This document shows positions 1 through 11,221 of a stretch of 64,000 bases of DNA, piece after piece. The stretch is from Ligustrum vulgare (lineage: Eukaryota; Streptophyta; Magnoliopsida; Lamiales; Oleaceae). The translations under genes and the position numbers were made by a program. Each line of letters begins with the position of its first letter. The first letter of the stretch is position 1. The stretch is from positions 8,446,133-8,510,132 of the forward strand of contig OY743187.1 in the NCBI GenBank assembly GCA_963555705.1, read 5' to 3'. The notes beneath the pieces are model-generated. The model was given only the letters and a program-made list of their open reading frames with translations, made no database searches and was not told the origin of the DNA.

Positions 1-175
1 TAAAAACATTATCCGGAAATTTATGATTTTTGAAACCGGGAGGTTGTTCAACATAGACTTCTTCTTGAATAAAACCATTTAAAAATGCACTTTTGACATC
101 CATTTGATAAAGAGTAAAACCTTTATGACAAGCAAAGGAAAGAAGCATACGAATGCATTCTAGTCTAGCAACCGG
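1..175 (-). pseudogene. Ty1/copia reverse transcriptase fragment
   Basis: Read on the minus strand, this stretch encodes the well-known copia RT segment: the VARLE-type motif, the MDVKSAFLNG catalytic motif (first Asp of the RT active site) and the VEQPPGF motif that follows it. It runs off the left edge of the window, so how much of the RT survives is unknown. Homology stops at about position 175, where a plus-strand gag fragment begins. The two share the bases CCGG at the junction, which suggests microhomology-mediated joining. The fragment has no start or neighbouring integrase here and is a relic, not a functional gene. The family call is firm; the relation to the downstream gag is inference. 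Confidence 0.85.
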
Positions 176-377
176 TCACAAAAGAACCGAATGTCCCAAC
201 AAGAGAAAATTCTTCAAAAAGAAAGCTCTACAAGCTACTTGGGATGATAGTGATGATGAGCAAGATGAAAGTGAAAGTCAAGATGAAGTTGCAAACATGT
301 GCTTCATGGCCATTGAAGATGAGGTAAATACTAATGACATTCCCTCCTATGATGAACTATCTACCTCCTATGGTCAA
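171..377 (+). pseudogene. Ty1/copia gag, 3' half
   Basis: The plus frame starts inside a CCHC zinc knuckle: the His and last Cys are present (GHKRTEC), but the first two Cys are missing. A Lys-rich then very acidic tail follows (WDDSDDEQDESESQDE), ending in the SYDEL stretch that closes many plant copia gag domains. The reading frame ends in a TGA that overlaps the first bases of the LTR at 378. The missing first half of the knuckle is found at 2674-2697, at the end of the other gag piece. The piece is a truncated relic. Its order relative to the LTR is the reverse of the normal one. Confidence 0.75.
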
Positions 378-1742
378 TGATTAACCTTATTGTTTTGATA
401 AATAACAAACAAGATTATATTGTGTTATTAACAAGTGTATTTCAAGTGTTTCATGTAACGATAATCTTCAAAGCATTCAAAGGACAAATCATCTCTCGAA
501 GATAAAAGATCAAAAACACAAGATGCGATAGTATGAAGATCGATGAATGAAGTTTACAAAGAATGGAGATCTTACAATTGCTTTTCAATGTTATGTAAGG
601 TTAATGCATCAATAGCTAGCAATGCATTTCATAAAACTCAAGAAACATTTTTTAAACCATTAAAATATCGTTTTCAAAATCAACCTTGATCAAAAAGCCT
701 TGCAAAATCAAAATCTTAAAATTCTGATTGAACAGGTCGACCGCAAAATGAACCGGTCGACCGCACTGCATGATTTTGAACTCAACGGCTATTTTCTTGC
801 AACGGCTATATTGAGGTCGACCGCATGGCTGAATAGGTCGACCGTAAGAGTCAGTATATGCGAAATTTACTCTATAAATAGCCACTTCTCTTGCATTCAT
901 TAAGACCAACTTACAAGAGCATTTAAGAGAGAAATTTATTGAGAAAATCATTGAGCTTATTTTTTTTTACATTCTATTTCATTTATTGCAAGGAATCTCT
1001 TGATTGTTCAAAAACTATTTCATATCTTTATCAAGAATTCCATCTTGTAGAAAACTCAATACTCTTACTTCATTATTGATCATTGATTGAGTTCATATCA
1101 CCAAACACTTATTGAAGTGTATATCTCTCTTCATACTTAACTAAGTATTATTTGGAAAGAGAGATCATTGGTTGAAAAACTTTGATTCAAGAAAAACTAT
1201 CTCATATCCTTCTTCAAAGTTTTCATAAACACTTGAGCTTTAAATATTTGCTATCTATTGAAGTGTTATCATAAAACTCTCAAGATACTTGTATTGATCA
1301 TATCATTTGTTAAGAGAGTTGGTTCGATTGTAAAAATTCTCATTTGTACTTTGTTTATGGTTCCGAGATCCTTGTGAAAACTCGATTGTAAATGATAGGT
1401 GCTCCTTGTTGTAAAGTCACCTAATGATTCGATACTCCTTGTTGTAAGTTATCAATATAGTGGATTTGACCTTGTTCGTGACGGAGAGCTCGGTAACGGA
1501 GGACGTAGATCACGTTGGTTGATTGAACCTCCCTAAATCGCGTTTGCAATCTCTTATCCCTTTTACTTACTTGCTTTATCAATTAAGTTTATACATTTAT
1601 AGCACACTACATTGATAGTTTAGCTACTTGTAATACTAAGTGCTCATACTTATACTCATTGGTTTTTAAGTTTAAGATTATTTATCGAAAAAGTTTTATA
1701 AACCAATTCACCCCCTCTTGGTTAGTTTATATTGGGTTAACA
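378..1742 (+). mobile_element. Ty1/copia long terminal repeat
   Basis: The sequence starts TGATTAACC and ends GGTTAACA, an imperfect terminal inverted pair with the usual TG...CA ends. A primer binding site follows immediately. A TATA box (tataaata, 873-880) lies inside, as expected for a U3/R boundary. Its partner LTR is not in the window. To the left there is no polypurine tract but a gag fragment, so the surrounding element is rearranged. Confidence 0.75.
735..880 (+). promoter_or_regulatory. copia LTR promoter: four GGTCGACC sites plus TATA
   Basis: Four copies of the palindrome GGTCGACC lie at 735, 755, 815 and 836, all followed by G. They sit 30-140 bp upstream of the TATA box at 873-880. 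The spacing and repetition look like an enhancer array in U3. That function is inferred. Confidence 0.5.
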
Positions 1743-1744
1743 AT

Positions 1745-1756
1745 TGGTATCAGAGC
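1745..1756 (+). other. primer binding site (initiator Met-tRNA type)
   Basis: TGGTATCAGAGC begins two bases after the LTR end. It is the standard plant copia PBS, complementary to the 3' end of initiator methionine tRNA. It fixes the orientation of the element as plus. Confidence 0.85.
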
Positions 1757-1794
1757 TTAGGAACTCTTTCATTTAGATTTTACTATCTTGAGTT

Positions 1795-2699
1795 ATGGCT
1801 AACCAAAATATTGAAGGTCATTCTACTAATCGTCCTCCGTTATTTGATGATATTAATTATAATTATTGGAAAACTAGAATGATGATTTTTATTCAATCCA
1901 TTGATTATAATATTTGGGATGCCATTGAATCCGGTCCTCATGAGCTTACTATGGTTATTAAAGTTGATGGAAAATCGGATATAATTATTTCAAAACCAAA
2001 GGAAGAATATGATGAGGATGATAAGAAAAAATTGTCTTTAAATGCTAGACCCAAAAATCTTCTCTATTGTGCACTTAGTATTAATGAATTTAATCGTATT
2101 AGTACATGTGATTCCGCACACGATATTTGGCATGCTTTAGAAGTCACACACATGGGCACAAATAAGGTTAAAGAAACAAAAATAAATCTTTTGTATAAAA
2201 ATTTTGAAAATTTCTTCATGAAACAAGATGAACCCATTGCTAGCATGATTACTAGATTTACCGATATTGTTAATGGTCTTAAGGGCTTTGATCGAAAATT
2301 TTCTAATGGTGAACTTGTTAGCAAAATGCTTAGGTCTCTCTCGGAAGATTGGAGCTCATTGAGAATGTTGATAGAGAACACCCAAGATGTCAACACATAT
2401 CCCTTGGAAGAGCTTTATGGAACATTGATGACATATGAGCTAAATCATGCCGAGACAAAAGAAAAGTCTAGAAAAGCAAAAGAGGAAGAAATGAAGGAAC
2501 CTTCTAGGAGACAAATTGCTTTAAAGTCATCAATTGTTGAAGAATCCTCAAACTCTAACAAGAATGATGAGGAACTCGATGATCTTGTTCTCCTAGTCAA
2601 GAAGTGGAAAGCCTTTCGCAACAACCGTAGATTTCAAAAGAAAGAAGACAAAGGTGAAGAGAAAAAGATTGTTTGCTATGATTGTGACAAACCCGGTCA
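1795..2699 (+). pseudogene. Ty1/copia gag, 5' part, truncated in zinc knuckle
   Basis: The frame opens with ATG about 40 bp after the PBS, the normal position of gag. It contains the typical copia gag core: LFDDINYNYWKTRM near residue 17, an ALEVTHMGTNKVKE helix region near residue 115, and a Lys/Glu-rich linker. From residue 294 it enters a CCHC knuckle (CYDCDKPG), but homology stops at the bases CCGGTCA (2693-2699), just before the His. After that the frame reads about 25 unrelated residues to a stop at 2775. Gag packages the element's RNA. This copy lacks a complete knuckle and all of pol, so it is not autonomous. The missing knuckle half matches the piece at 171-377. Confidence 0.85.
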
Positions 2700-2700
2700 A

Positions 2701-3638
2701 CAAGTTGCACTAGGTCACATTCTTGTCCTTGCATCTCAAAAATCAATCAAACTCACTGGATGTTGCAGGAACTAAGTGGGCAATAATCCATTGGCAGACA
2801 AAAGCTAGTTTGCTTCGTGAGATCACATATATAAACTTAGGTCACATTTTTTTCAATAACAACTTAGGTCAAAAAATCTTACAACATTTTGAAGAACACC
2901 AATGGGTCACATTCAAGTTAATACATCTCAATCCCCATTGTCATCATCGTCACCCAATAATGATTGCCAGGTCACAATTCCTTATTCAGGTGACAAATTT
3001 CCCGAAATTGTGTCCTACCAACAAAAAATAAATAAATTATCAGTCGATTGACGAGTTTCGGGAGTTGTTGGCATATTCAAATTGCCATGTTTATTGTCGT
3101 TATCTCTTTTTCTTTTATTACTACTGATTCCTTCTCCCTGCCTTGCTTCGATGGTGATTTCCAGTCAAATTTCATGGACTTCGTCATTGTGAACGGGTTT
3201 TTTTCTGTTTCAAATTTGATCAGAGTAGGGAAGTTGGGTTTGGGTATTGGAAGTTGCGGCAAGTATTGTTTTCTTGGTTCGGGTGCTTGACAGAGGTTAG
3301 AGATTTTTGGTGATGGAGTCGTAACTTTTAGATTATGTTATTGTGTGCATATATTTTGGGGGATTGTGATCGTGTTTCCCCTTTTAATTTTTTTTCCTTT
3401 ATCGGTTACGAAATTGACGCTATCAATTTCAAAATATAAAAATGTAATAATTTAATTTTTAAATGTATTTACAACCTGAAATATGAATAAATATGTATTT
3501 GTTCTTATTATTGAATTTGAATATTTAATAACCGTTCTTGCTGTAATTTCCTCTTCCAGAAAATCCTTTAAGATTATAGGTTTAAATAAAATAAAATTAA
3601 AAAATTCTTAAGCTTGGCCCAGCCCAAACAAATGGGCT
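2701..3638. other. no gene recognised
   Basis: Sequence to the right of the broken gag. Several short motifs of the form AGGTCACA recur between 2711 and 2985, but I recognise no coding region or defined element here. Short open frames at 2723-3031 and 3048-3290 have no recognisable domain. Confidence 0.4.
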
Positions 3639-3651
3639 GGCTCCGCCCCTG
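3639..3651. repeat. hAT (TTF-type) terminal sequence, orphan end
   Basis: GGCTCCGCCCCTG is the reverse complement of the CAGGGGCGGAGCC end found on plant TTF-type hAT elements. I could not find a matching left end in 1-3600, so this is probably the remnant of a truncated insertion. Confidence 0.4.
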
Positions 3652-4937
3652 CATGTCAATAAAGCAAAATTTAGCAATTTTAATAAAAAAATAATTTTTT
3701 TAATACATTTGTACTTGATAATAATAATAATAATATTAATTTCTGAAAAAAAAAGTTAATTAACAACAACAAAAATGATCAAATAAAGCTAATCAAATAA
3801 ATATTTTCCATCTTTCAAGTGGTTGAAAATGAGCTTGAAACTTTCTTCATTTATTGATTCCATACCATCACGATGGACTCCAAAATTTGAAGCATTAGAG
3901 ATAAAAATATTGGCACAATGTCTTTCTTAATAATGTAGTAAACATTTTTCAATGTGAAAAGTGTAGCATTGTAAATGCTCTTAGGTAGAAAATCGTTTAC
4001 GTCTTGTTTGATTCTTTTAATTGTTGTTAATTAATTAATTAATTTTAAAAAAAAAATTAACATTATTATTAATAAGTTTCCAGGAATTCGATTAACTAGA
4101 ATTCATTTTTTTTCCACCCAAATTCCACATTCGTTATCGAACAGATCCTAAATTAACTTTTAGAAAAAAATTATCCTATGTAGTTTCCTCTAAAATCACT
4201 TTTTAAAAAAAAGAAAAAATTAAAAATTATTTCCAAATAGAATTTAAAGTATTTTATCAGAAAACTCTTTTAGAAAAAGCAAATAAAAGTAATAAAAACA
4301 TGCCAAATGGACTCTTAGTAAATTTGGTGAAGAAGTTATGAAAATATTCTAAATCCCACTTGAGAGTTTCTTATGAAACTCATAAGTGGGCTATCATCCC
4401 CTATCCCCTCCTCCTTATACATCGTCGGACGCGGACAATTTGTAGTGTGGGGGCATGGAGATGGACCTGTAATTTTGTAATGGACCTTACAGAGAGATCA
4501 GAAAAATGAAAAAGCACTCAGAATTTTATTACAATTGTTCTCTACTCGTTTTCATAGTAACATCCCGACATTAGTTTCAATAGGAACATCTCCGATTCTC
4601 CAAGTCCAATATCTATTTCTTCACCAAGTTCGACAATCCTATTATCTCAACTTCATTTTCACTACTTTGCTCATCACAAGAAAATGTGGATTTACGCTTA
4701 AAATATTTTTACATAACTGATACAAATAAACAAATAATCAATTGTAAACATATATTTAAATCAATTTAAAGTGAATTTAACAGTAAATCAAATCAGATAA
4801 TATGCAAACTTAATAGTGAATCAAAGTTCGTTCAAATAACATGCTATTATATTTATAATTTTCAGAGTATTTAAACAAGATTAAATCTGGGCAAAAACAC
4901 AAATGCACAAAATTGGAGATTCATAGAAGACAACGGT
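3652..4937. other. AT-rich intergenic sequence
   Basis: AT-rich DNA with homopolymer runs and a (TTAA)n stretch near 4027. The part from about 3998 to 4320 has MITE-like character (short complementary ends around TTTGATTCTTTT and the opposite end near 4300), but no clear TSD. No gene recognised. Confidence 0.35.
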
Positions 4938-4945
4938 GGTGTACC

Positions 4946-5478
4946 TAGGGGTGGGCGTTGGTTGGGTCGGTTCGATTTTTTGCTAAACCCTAACCCAACC
5001 CATTATGGTCCGTCCGGTTAATAAAAAATCAACCCAACCCAACTCAAATATAAGTTCAAACCCAACCCAATCAAGTTTCGGTCAGGTTGGGTTGAATTGG
5101 ACGGTTTGGGCTTTAACTCAATTTGTCAAAAAATCTTGAAATTTTAAAAAATAAACCTATAAATCAACTATTAACTCAAATCAATTATGTACAATACAAT
5201 AAGTTCAAATACAATAAATTGAATACTTTGTAATAAAACTAAAATTTATTCAATCCATATTTGAGTTTCATCCAAATTAGAAAAGAGTTTGAGATTATTG
5301 AAATTTAAATGAGACTAAATTTCTAAAATTTTGATTGTATTGGGTTCAGTCGGGTTTTTCACCCAACCCACCATCCAACCCAATCCAAACAAAAATATTT
5401 ATGTAAAATCGATTTTCATTAAAATCGACTAAAATTGATCGGATTTGGCAGTTTCGACGATTTGGGTGCCCACGCTTA
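4946..5478. mobile_element. hAT-type MITE with 8-bp TSD
   Basis: The element starts TAGGGGTGGGC and ends GCCCACGCTTA, inverted repeats with two mismatches over 11 bp. It is flanked by the 8-bp direct repeat GGTGTACC (4938-4945 and 5479-5486), the TSD length of hAT elements. The inside is rich in AACCCAACCC and GGTTGGGT motifs, typical of this MITE type, and has no coding capacity. Confidence 0.8.
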
Positions 5479-5506
5479 GGTGTACCTGAAGACTGAAGTT
5501 TGAAGT

Positions 5507-6795
5507 TGTAAAGCCCCGGATTTTTTGTACATAAATTAAGAGTGTTACTAAAAATAATTCAATTTTATTCAATAAATGTGGAAGCATAAAAAAATAAAAT
5601 AAAGTGATTCTTTTAAATTAAAAATAAATCGTATTAAAAAAAACTTGCCAAACATGAAATAAAAAAATTTCCCAACAAATCATAATAACTTAATTTAATT
5701 TAATATAATAAATAAACATATCTCTAACATTAAATAAAATTGGAATAGAAACTTTATAACATTAATTCTTCAAATCCCATTGAAAGTCCGCATCACTATT
5801 TCGTCACAGTCCAATCGACTCGAACTAGCTTGAAAAATTTTAAAGAGTGAGTATTTAAAAATACCCAGTAAGATACGTGTCAATTCCAATTGAATATAAT
5901 ATAAATATGATACATTAATACAAATTATTTTCCTCGTTTAGAGCAGCTGGTCACGATAATAACTAGCTCAAAGAATTATTTAAGAACCCTCACACCGATT
6001 TCGAAGGATTTAATATAGAATCCCGAATGATTTAACCTCGATCCCGAAGGATTTAACATAGAATCACGAAGGATTTAATTTTGAAATCGACCCGAAGGCC
6101 TAAAGCATTAAAAGTAACAATATATTGACATTATGAGGAAATTAGAATTTAACCACTTGCACATGATGTATCTTACCTTGTAATTGATCAAACGAATTTT
6201 GAAAGAGAATATAATTGCACGTTGAAGATCTAAAATGTGTATTTGATTTGTCTTGAAAAATATCGTGATTGAAATGCTTTCGAAGTATTTTTGAAATTCT
6301 ACATCAAGAAAGTATATTTTTGTGTGATAAATCAATTAACTGAATAACTGTATTTATAGATGTAATTTACGGCCAAAAAATTGAGTTCTAGTATAATTAA
6401 ACTTGATAAGCCGTGCACTGGTGATAGAGATTGACCATAAAATCTGAATCCCATTCCAATTAAAATTGAAAAGTCGTGCTGAAATTTCAGTTGAAACCAA
6501 TTAAATCTAAAGTATTTTATTTAAACATTTATTCTTTCAATCAAATATAACTTGACGTGATTTTATTCAAAATAATTTTTTCTTGAGTCAAGACTCCTAA
6601 ATAACTACGATCTACAAAATGTGTATACTATCGATATACTAGTAATATCTCTATCAAAAATTATATATTTGGCCCAAATAAAATTTGTCGTCAAAACATA
6701 AAATATTTTAGTCATTCAACTTTTCAAATTATTAAAAGATATCCAGGATAAAAAAAAAATCATTAAGTAATTCTATAAATTTTCGAGGCGTTACA
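5507..6795. mobile_element. solo LTR, 1.29 kb, TSD GAAGT
   Basis: It begins TGTAAAGCCCCGG and ends CGAGGCGTTACA. The ends are inverted partners (TGTAAMGCC...) with TG...CA termini. The direct repeat GAAGT lies at 5502-5506 and 6796-6800. The inside holds GATTTAA/CCCGAAGGA repeats near 6000-6080 and no internal retroelement genes. It is best read as a solo LTR left by recombination between two LTRs. Confidence 0.8.
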
Positions 6796-7179
6796 GAAGT
6801 GGCATCGGATCGGGTCTGCAAGGTGCGTGTGGTGTGGACTCGAACTCTTTGGAGACTCAGATAGTCCGACTACGATGTATGTAATTTTCATGCAGACGCG
6901 CTGGTGCTGTCCCCGCAGTGGCGAATCCAGCCGACGAGTCCAGCTAGAGCGTTGACCGTTGACTTTGTGATAGTTGACCGTTGACCGACGTCATCGACGA
7001 ACGTCAACGATCGCAGTACCGAGATTGTAAATATTTTTTAATGTAATAATATTTAAAAATGAATAACTATGTATAGAAATGAAATAAAAAGTTGTAATGA
7101 AATATATAAACATATAATCCAATACAAACCAGAATAGATGAAAAATACATGACATTGACATCAGTCGGTATTCTTTTGC

Positions 7180-10100
7180 TCAGACAATTGCATTCTTCGG
7201 GGGTCTGATATTTTGGAAACGCTGCAATATTTCCTCATTCTCAATCTTCTTAAAAATGTCTCGCTCCGTGTACACAACCAAAATGTCATTCAACCATTTA
7301 TCTCCCATTTTGGTGCGCAAGTCACTCTTGATTAAATTCATAGCAGAGAATACTCTTTCAACAATTGCAGTTGCCACAGGTAATATCAAAGCCAATGTGA
7401 TGAGCCTATAAACCAATGGAAAATAACAAGAATTCCCCGTTTCAACTAATTTCTTAGCTACACATGATATGCTGTTGAGGTTAAAGAAAGCTTTCTCTGA
7501 TGTGACAAGTATAAAGAACTTATCAAGTTCAGGTCTAAGTAATAACAACTCTTCATAATTGAAGTCTGAAGGATAGAACTCAGCAAGACGTAGCAATTTA
7601 GCTGTATCAAAGGCTGCAAATGAATCTTTCGAACTCAAACATGAAATGCAGATAATGAGCTCAATAGTTGTCTCTGAAAAACGATCGTTCAACTCATGCA
7701 AAATTGAGTCTATAACATGATAGTACAAATCAACATAAAAACGATGATAATATGTCACCTGCTGAGCAATTACACGTCTTGTTGATCGACCTTCCACAAC
7801 CATAATATCCTCCATAATAGGCACTCTGATATTTTTACCAACGTAAAACTCAATCACCATATCCAACAATTTATTCCAACAATTGTCCCTCACGTTCTGC
7901 AGTGTACACTTGACCACATTTAACAATCCTATAGCATTCTGAATATCCTGCTTTTTTTTTTTTGTAATGCTTGTGAAAGATTATCTGTAATGGCAAGAAT
8001 GTCAAACATAAAATGGAGACAAAAGACATATTCAAAGGTTTGCATAGTGGTCATATGTCGATCGGCCAATGCTCTTTGATCTACAGTTGGCCCATCTTGT
8101 GATACAATATCAAGAACATGACTCGATGTTAAATCTACCATCCAAGTATAAAGGGGTCAAGTTATAGCCTAGCAGTAATACAGGGTCATTCTTCCTAGGG
8201 ATTTTATTGGTAAAATAATATTTGCTAAATTCGAAACCTAAACTATGATTTCAATTGTGTTTAAATGAATAACGAGAATATAATTAAGTGCAATGAAAGG
8301 GAAATTTGAGTGGAGTTATTCTTTCGCTATCAATTGAGCTTTTCAAATAAGATTAGTGTGAATTTTCTTGATATCGATAAGATTTAAACACATTAGCAGA
8401 AAATTAGTCAATTTAATTTTATGGCATTTAGTCGAGCATGTTGTGTGCATATTTAATACATACCACATCAACGACATTCATCCATGTAGAATAATTTGAA
8501 AACTTAAAACAATTTATAAACTCTTATCAATAACAACAATTCACCCATAAAAAATTAAAACACACCCATTAAAGCTAAGAATAACTCCCCTCAAAAATAA
8601 CTTAGCCGGACATAATTAAATTAATCGACATAAAATTCAAGCAAACGATAACCATTACTAAAGAACGTAATTCAAGTTTTCTAACTGCAATGACCAAAAT
8701 ATATCTAAAAATCAACTAACATCAATAATATAAAATTATTTAAACTAATGATTAAAACAACTGAAAATCTAAATAACGGCAATAAGAAAATGGACAAAAA
8801 TTTCTCAAAACTGAAGCTGCTGCCGAGAGGGGGCTGCTGGGCGTGAGGGAGAAAACCAGAGCTGTTGATTGAGTTTCGTGAGGGAGAAGCAGGTTGGCGG
8901 GTTGCTGCTCGGTGCTGCTGCGTGGCTGCTGGTGCTGGGGTCGTTTATGGAAGAGTAGTGGTGTATATGCAGAGAGGTCTTGCAGCTATAGTCAGGACAG
9001 AGAGGAAGTGCCGCGGTTGGTTCCGGCTGCTGCTGTGTGGAAGAAGAGAAAAGGTTGCTGAGTTGCGGCTGAGAAGAGGATGGCTGAGGGTTCAGAGGTT
9101 AGGGAAGAGAGGTTGGTTGCGTGTGTGAGGGAGATGAGCTGCTGGGGAGTCGGGCTGTTGGAAGAAGGAGAAGACAGACAGAGGAGGGCTGTGTAGTGGA
9201 GTATGAAGTCTGGCTGGTAAAGGCTGGTGAATATTGCAGGCTGTTGAGATGAGAGAAGACAGAGGACGATGCGTGAGAGAGGAGGCTGAGAGGGAAGACA
9301 GAGGCTGGAAGTGGTGAAAGGGAGAGAGGTGGCGGCTGTTGAAGGTGCTGCTCGGTTCAGTTGAAGGCTGGGAAACGGTGGAGGTGAGCGGCTGTAAGTG
9401 GTGGAAGGGAGAGAGGCGTGAGGTAGAGGGAAGAAGATAGCAGTCAGAGAGTGCATGAGTGGAGAGGTAGGGCTGTAGGTTGAAGATGAAAGTGGGTTGC
9501 ATAATTGATTTTTGGGCTTTTTTTAGGTTAATCAAGTTAGGGGTTATTTTTGAGATAAAATTGTCCAAAATGTACCTGCAATTAAATAAATGAAATTATT
9601 AGCAAATAAAATCAATTTAGAGTTTAACAAATAAAATTAAATCTTTAATAAATTTTACTCTAAATGACAAAATTTATATTCCAAAATTGTATTTTTCATT
9701 TATTTGCCTATCTAAAATACGTAAAATTGGACAATAATCAGAACATCTAAGATATTATTGAACATACTAATAAAACGAGTGACTGTGAATAGATGTGAGC
9801 CCCATCTAGTGTCGCCAAGTCGTGCCAAATTCATTTCTTGAAACTTTCTGCTGCCACTACAAATTTCTCCAAGATTGAGCCTCTTCACAATCTCGGAATG
9901 ATAACTTGCTCGAAGTGCATCTACACGCTTACATGACACCCCTACTAGACTCACAACGCTAGAAAGTGTATTAAAGAAATCACCAACTAATATAGTTCTA
10001 CGTACCACCGAAACAATTGATAACTGAAGTTGGTGAGCAAAACAATGAACATAAAAAGCGTAGGGATTTTCCCTTAAAATCAAAGCTTTTAATTCATTGA

Positions 10101-11221
10101 ACTCACCAGACATGTTGCTTGCACCATCATAACCCTAAACTCTCAGATTAGATATGCTCAAATCATGTGTAGCAAACATTGCATCAATCTCATTCTTAAG
10201 TGACTGTGCACAAGTGTCGCTAACATGTGTTATGCCCAAAAAAAGATCTCTGATTTGTCCATATTTGTCTATAAATCGTAAAATAACTGCCATTTGTTCT
10301 GTCATGGAATTATCACGAGACTCATCAACCAGGATTGAAAATAGAGAATCACTCATCAGTCTCATCTCATTCATGATAGCCTTAGTCGTCTCAACTGTAC
10401 AGCAGTTCACCAAATCCTTTTGGATTGAGGGTGAAGTCATTTGGTCATTTCCCGGTGCATTACCAAATACCGAAGCCTTGACTTCCTCACAACGAGCTGC
10501 ATGCCATTCTAGTAACTCAAGTAGATTACCTTTATTAAGTGAATCTTCTGATTCGTCATGACCACGAAAAGGCAACCCTTGCATCAAAAGGTATTTAGTA
10601 CAATCTAGTATCGCAGTCAACCTCGTCCTATAACTTTTCTGTTGTGTACTACTTTGGCTACGCATAACATAAGCAATATTTTGTCTTTGATTCTTCAAGT
10701 TGTTGCATTTCTCAAAAGCTATATTATGAACACTATCCACAAGACCGACATGATCTCTTATAATCTTTTTATGGCTCCAATCTCTAAATCCAGTCTGAGT
10801 GAAAGTATACCCACCCCCTTGACTTCCCCTATCAGGTTTGAATAAATAGCAATACCAACAATATGCAGCATCCTTTTCTACACTATACTCCAACCAATAA
10901 AATTCATTGAACAATTCTTTCCTAAAACATTTATTATCCTTTCCCATCAGTCTTCTTGGAAAGTCATGTCCGTGTGGTTGACAGGGGCCTTTCTCTAAGT
11001 ATGCCATCCTAACATCATCTCTAATGTTAGGGTCATATGACTCGATTGGGGGCCGTTTCCCTGGATCCGATACAAGTTCATCCATATTGAATTCAGTGCG
11101 AAATTTCTTTGTGTTGTCAAATTCTACTTACTCAAGTGGTCTACTAGGAGCAGTTGCAGGACTATTAGGACTAGAACCACTAGGTTGAGATTTAAGTTTA
11201 GTTGGAAAAAAAACGTTCCAT
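7180..11221 (-). pseudogene. hAT transposase (TTF zinc finger, DUF4371, hAT C-terminal dimerisation)
   Basis: On the minus strand, homology runs from a likely start at 11221 to a stop at 7180. Domains in order: a TTF-type zinc finger with the FRKELFNEFYWLEYS and CYLFKP motifs (about 10960-10840), the DUF4371/RNase H-like region with VDESRD (near 10320), GYDGASN (10113-10133), CFAHQLQLS (near 10040) and LGDTRWGSH (near 9810), and the C-terminal hAT dimerisation region (near 7350-7250). Lesions visible: a frameshift in a T-run near 11210, an in-frame TAA at 11128-11130, a TAG at 10136-10138, a 1.6-kb solo LTR (8119-9740), and a frameshift in a homopolymer near 7951-7963. The product would have cut and pasted the hAT element. 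This copy is dead. The TAA sits in a GTAAGT context and could instead mark a splice donor. Confidence 0.85.
8119..9740 (-). mobile_element. solo LTR inside hAT transposase, TSD GAACA
   Basis: The insert runs TGACTCGATG...ACAATAATCA and is flanked by GAACA at 8114-8118 and 9741-9745. When the insert and one TSD copy are removed, the transposase frame on both sides joins without a break, an independent check of the ends. On the minus strand the layout resembles the LTRs of the LARD group. A long low-complexity pyrimidine-rich block (about 8820-9480) gives Ser/Pro-rich frames that I do not consider genes. Confidence 0.8.

Noticed and set aside
8992..9568. Overlapping minus-strand open frames of about 155 codons
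   Set aside because: Ser/Pro/Leu-rich low-complexity translations of a pyrimidine-rich block in a solo LTR; no domain.
11128..11133. GTAAGT as a splice donor in the hAT transposase
   Set aside because: Transposase-like sequence continues directly after it and no acceptor is evident, so the TAA is more simply a stop mutation; not excluded.
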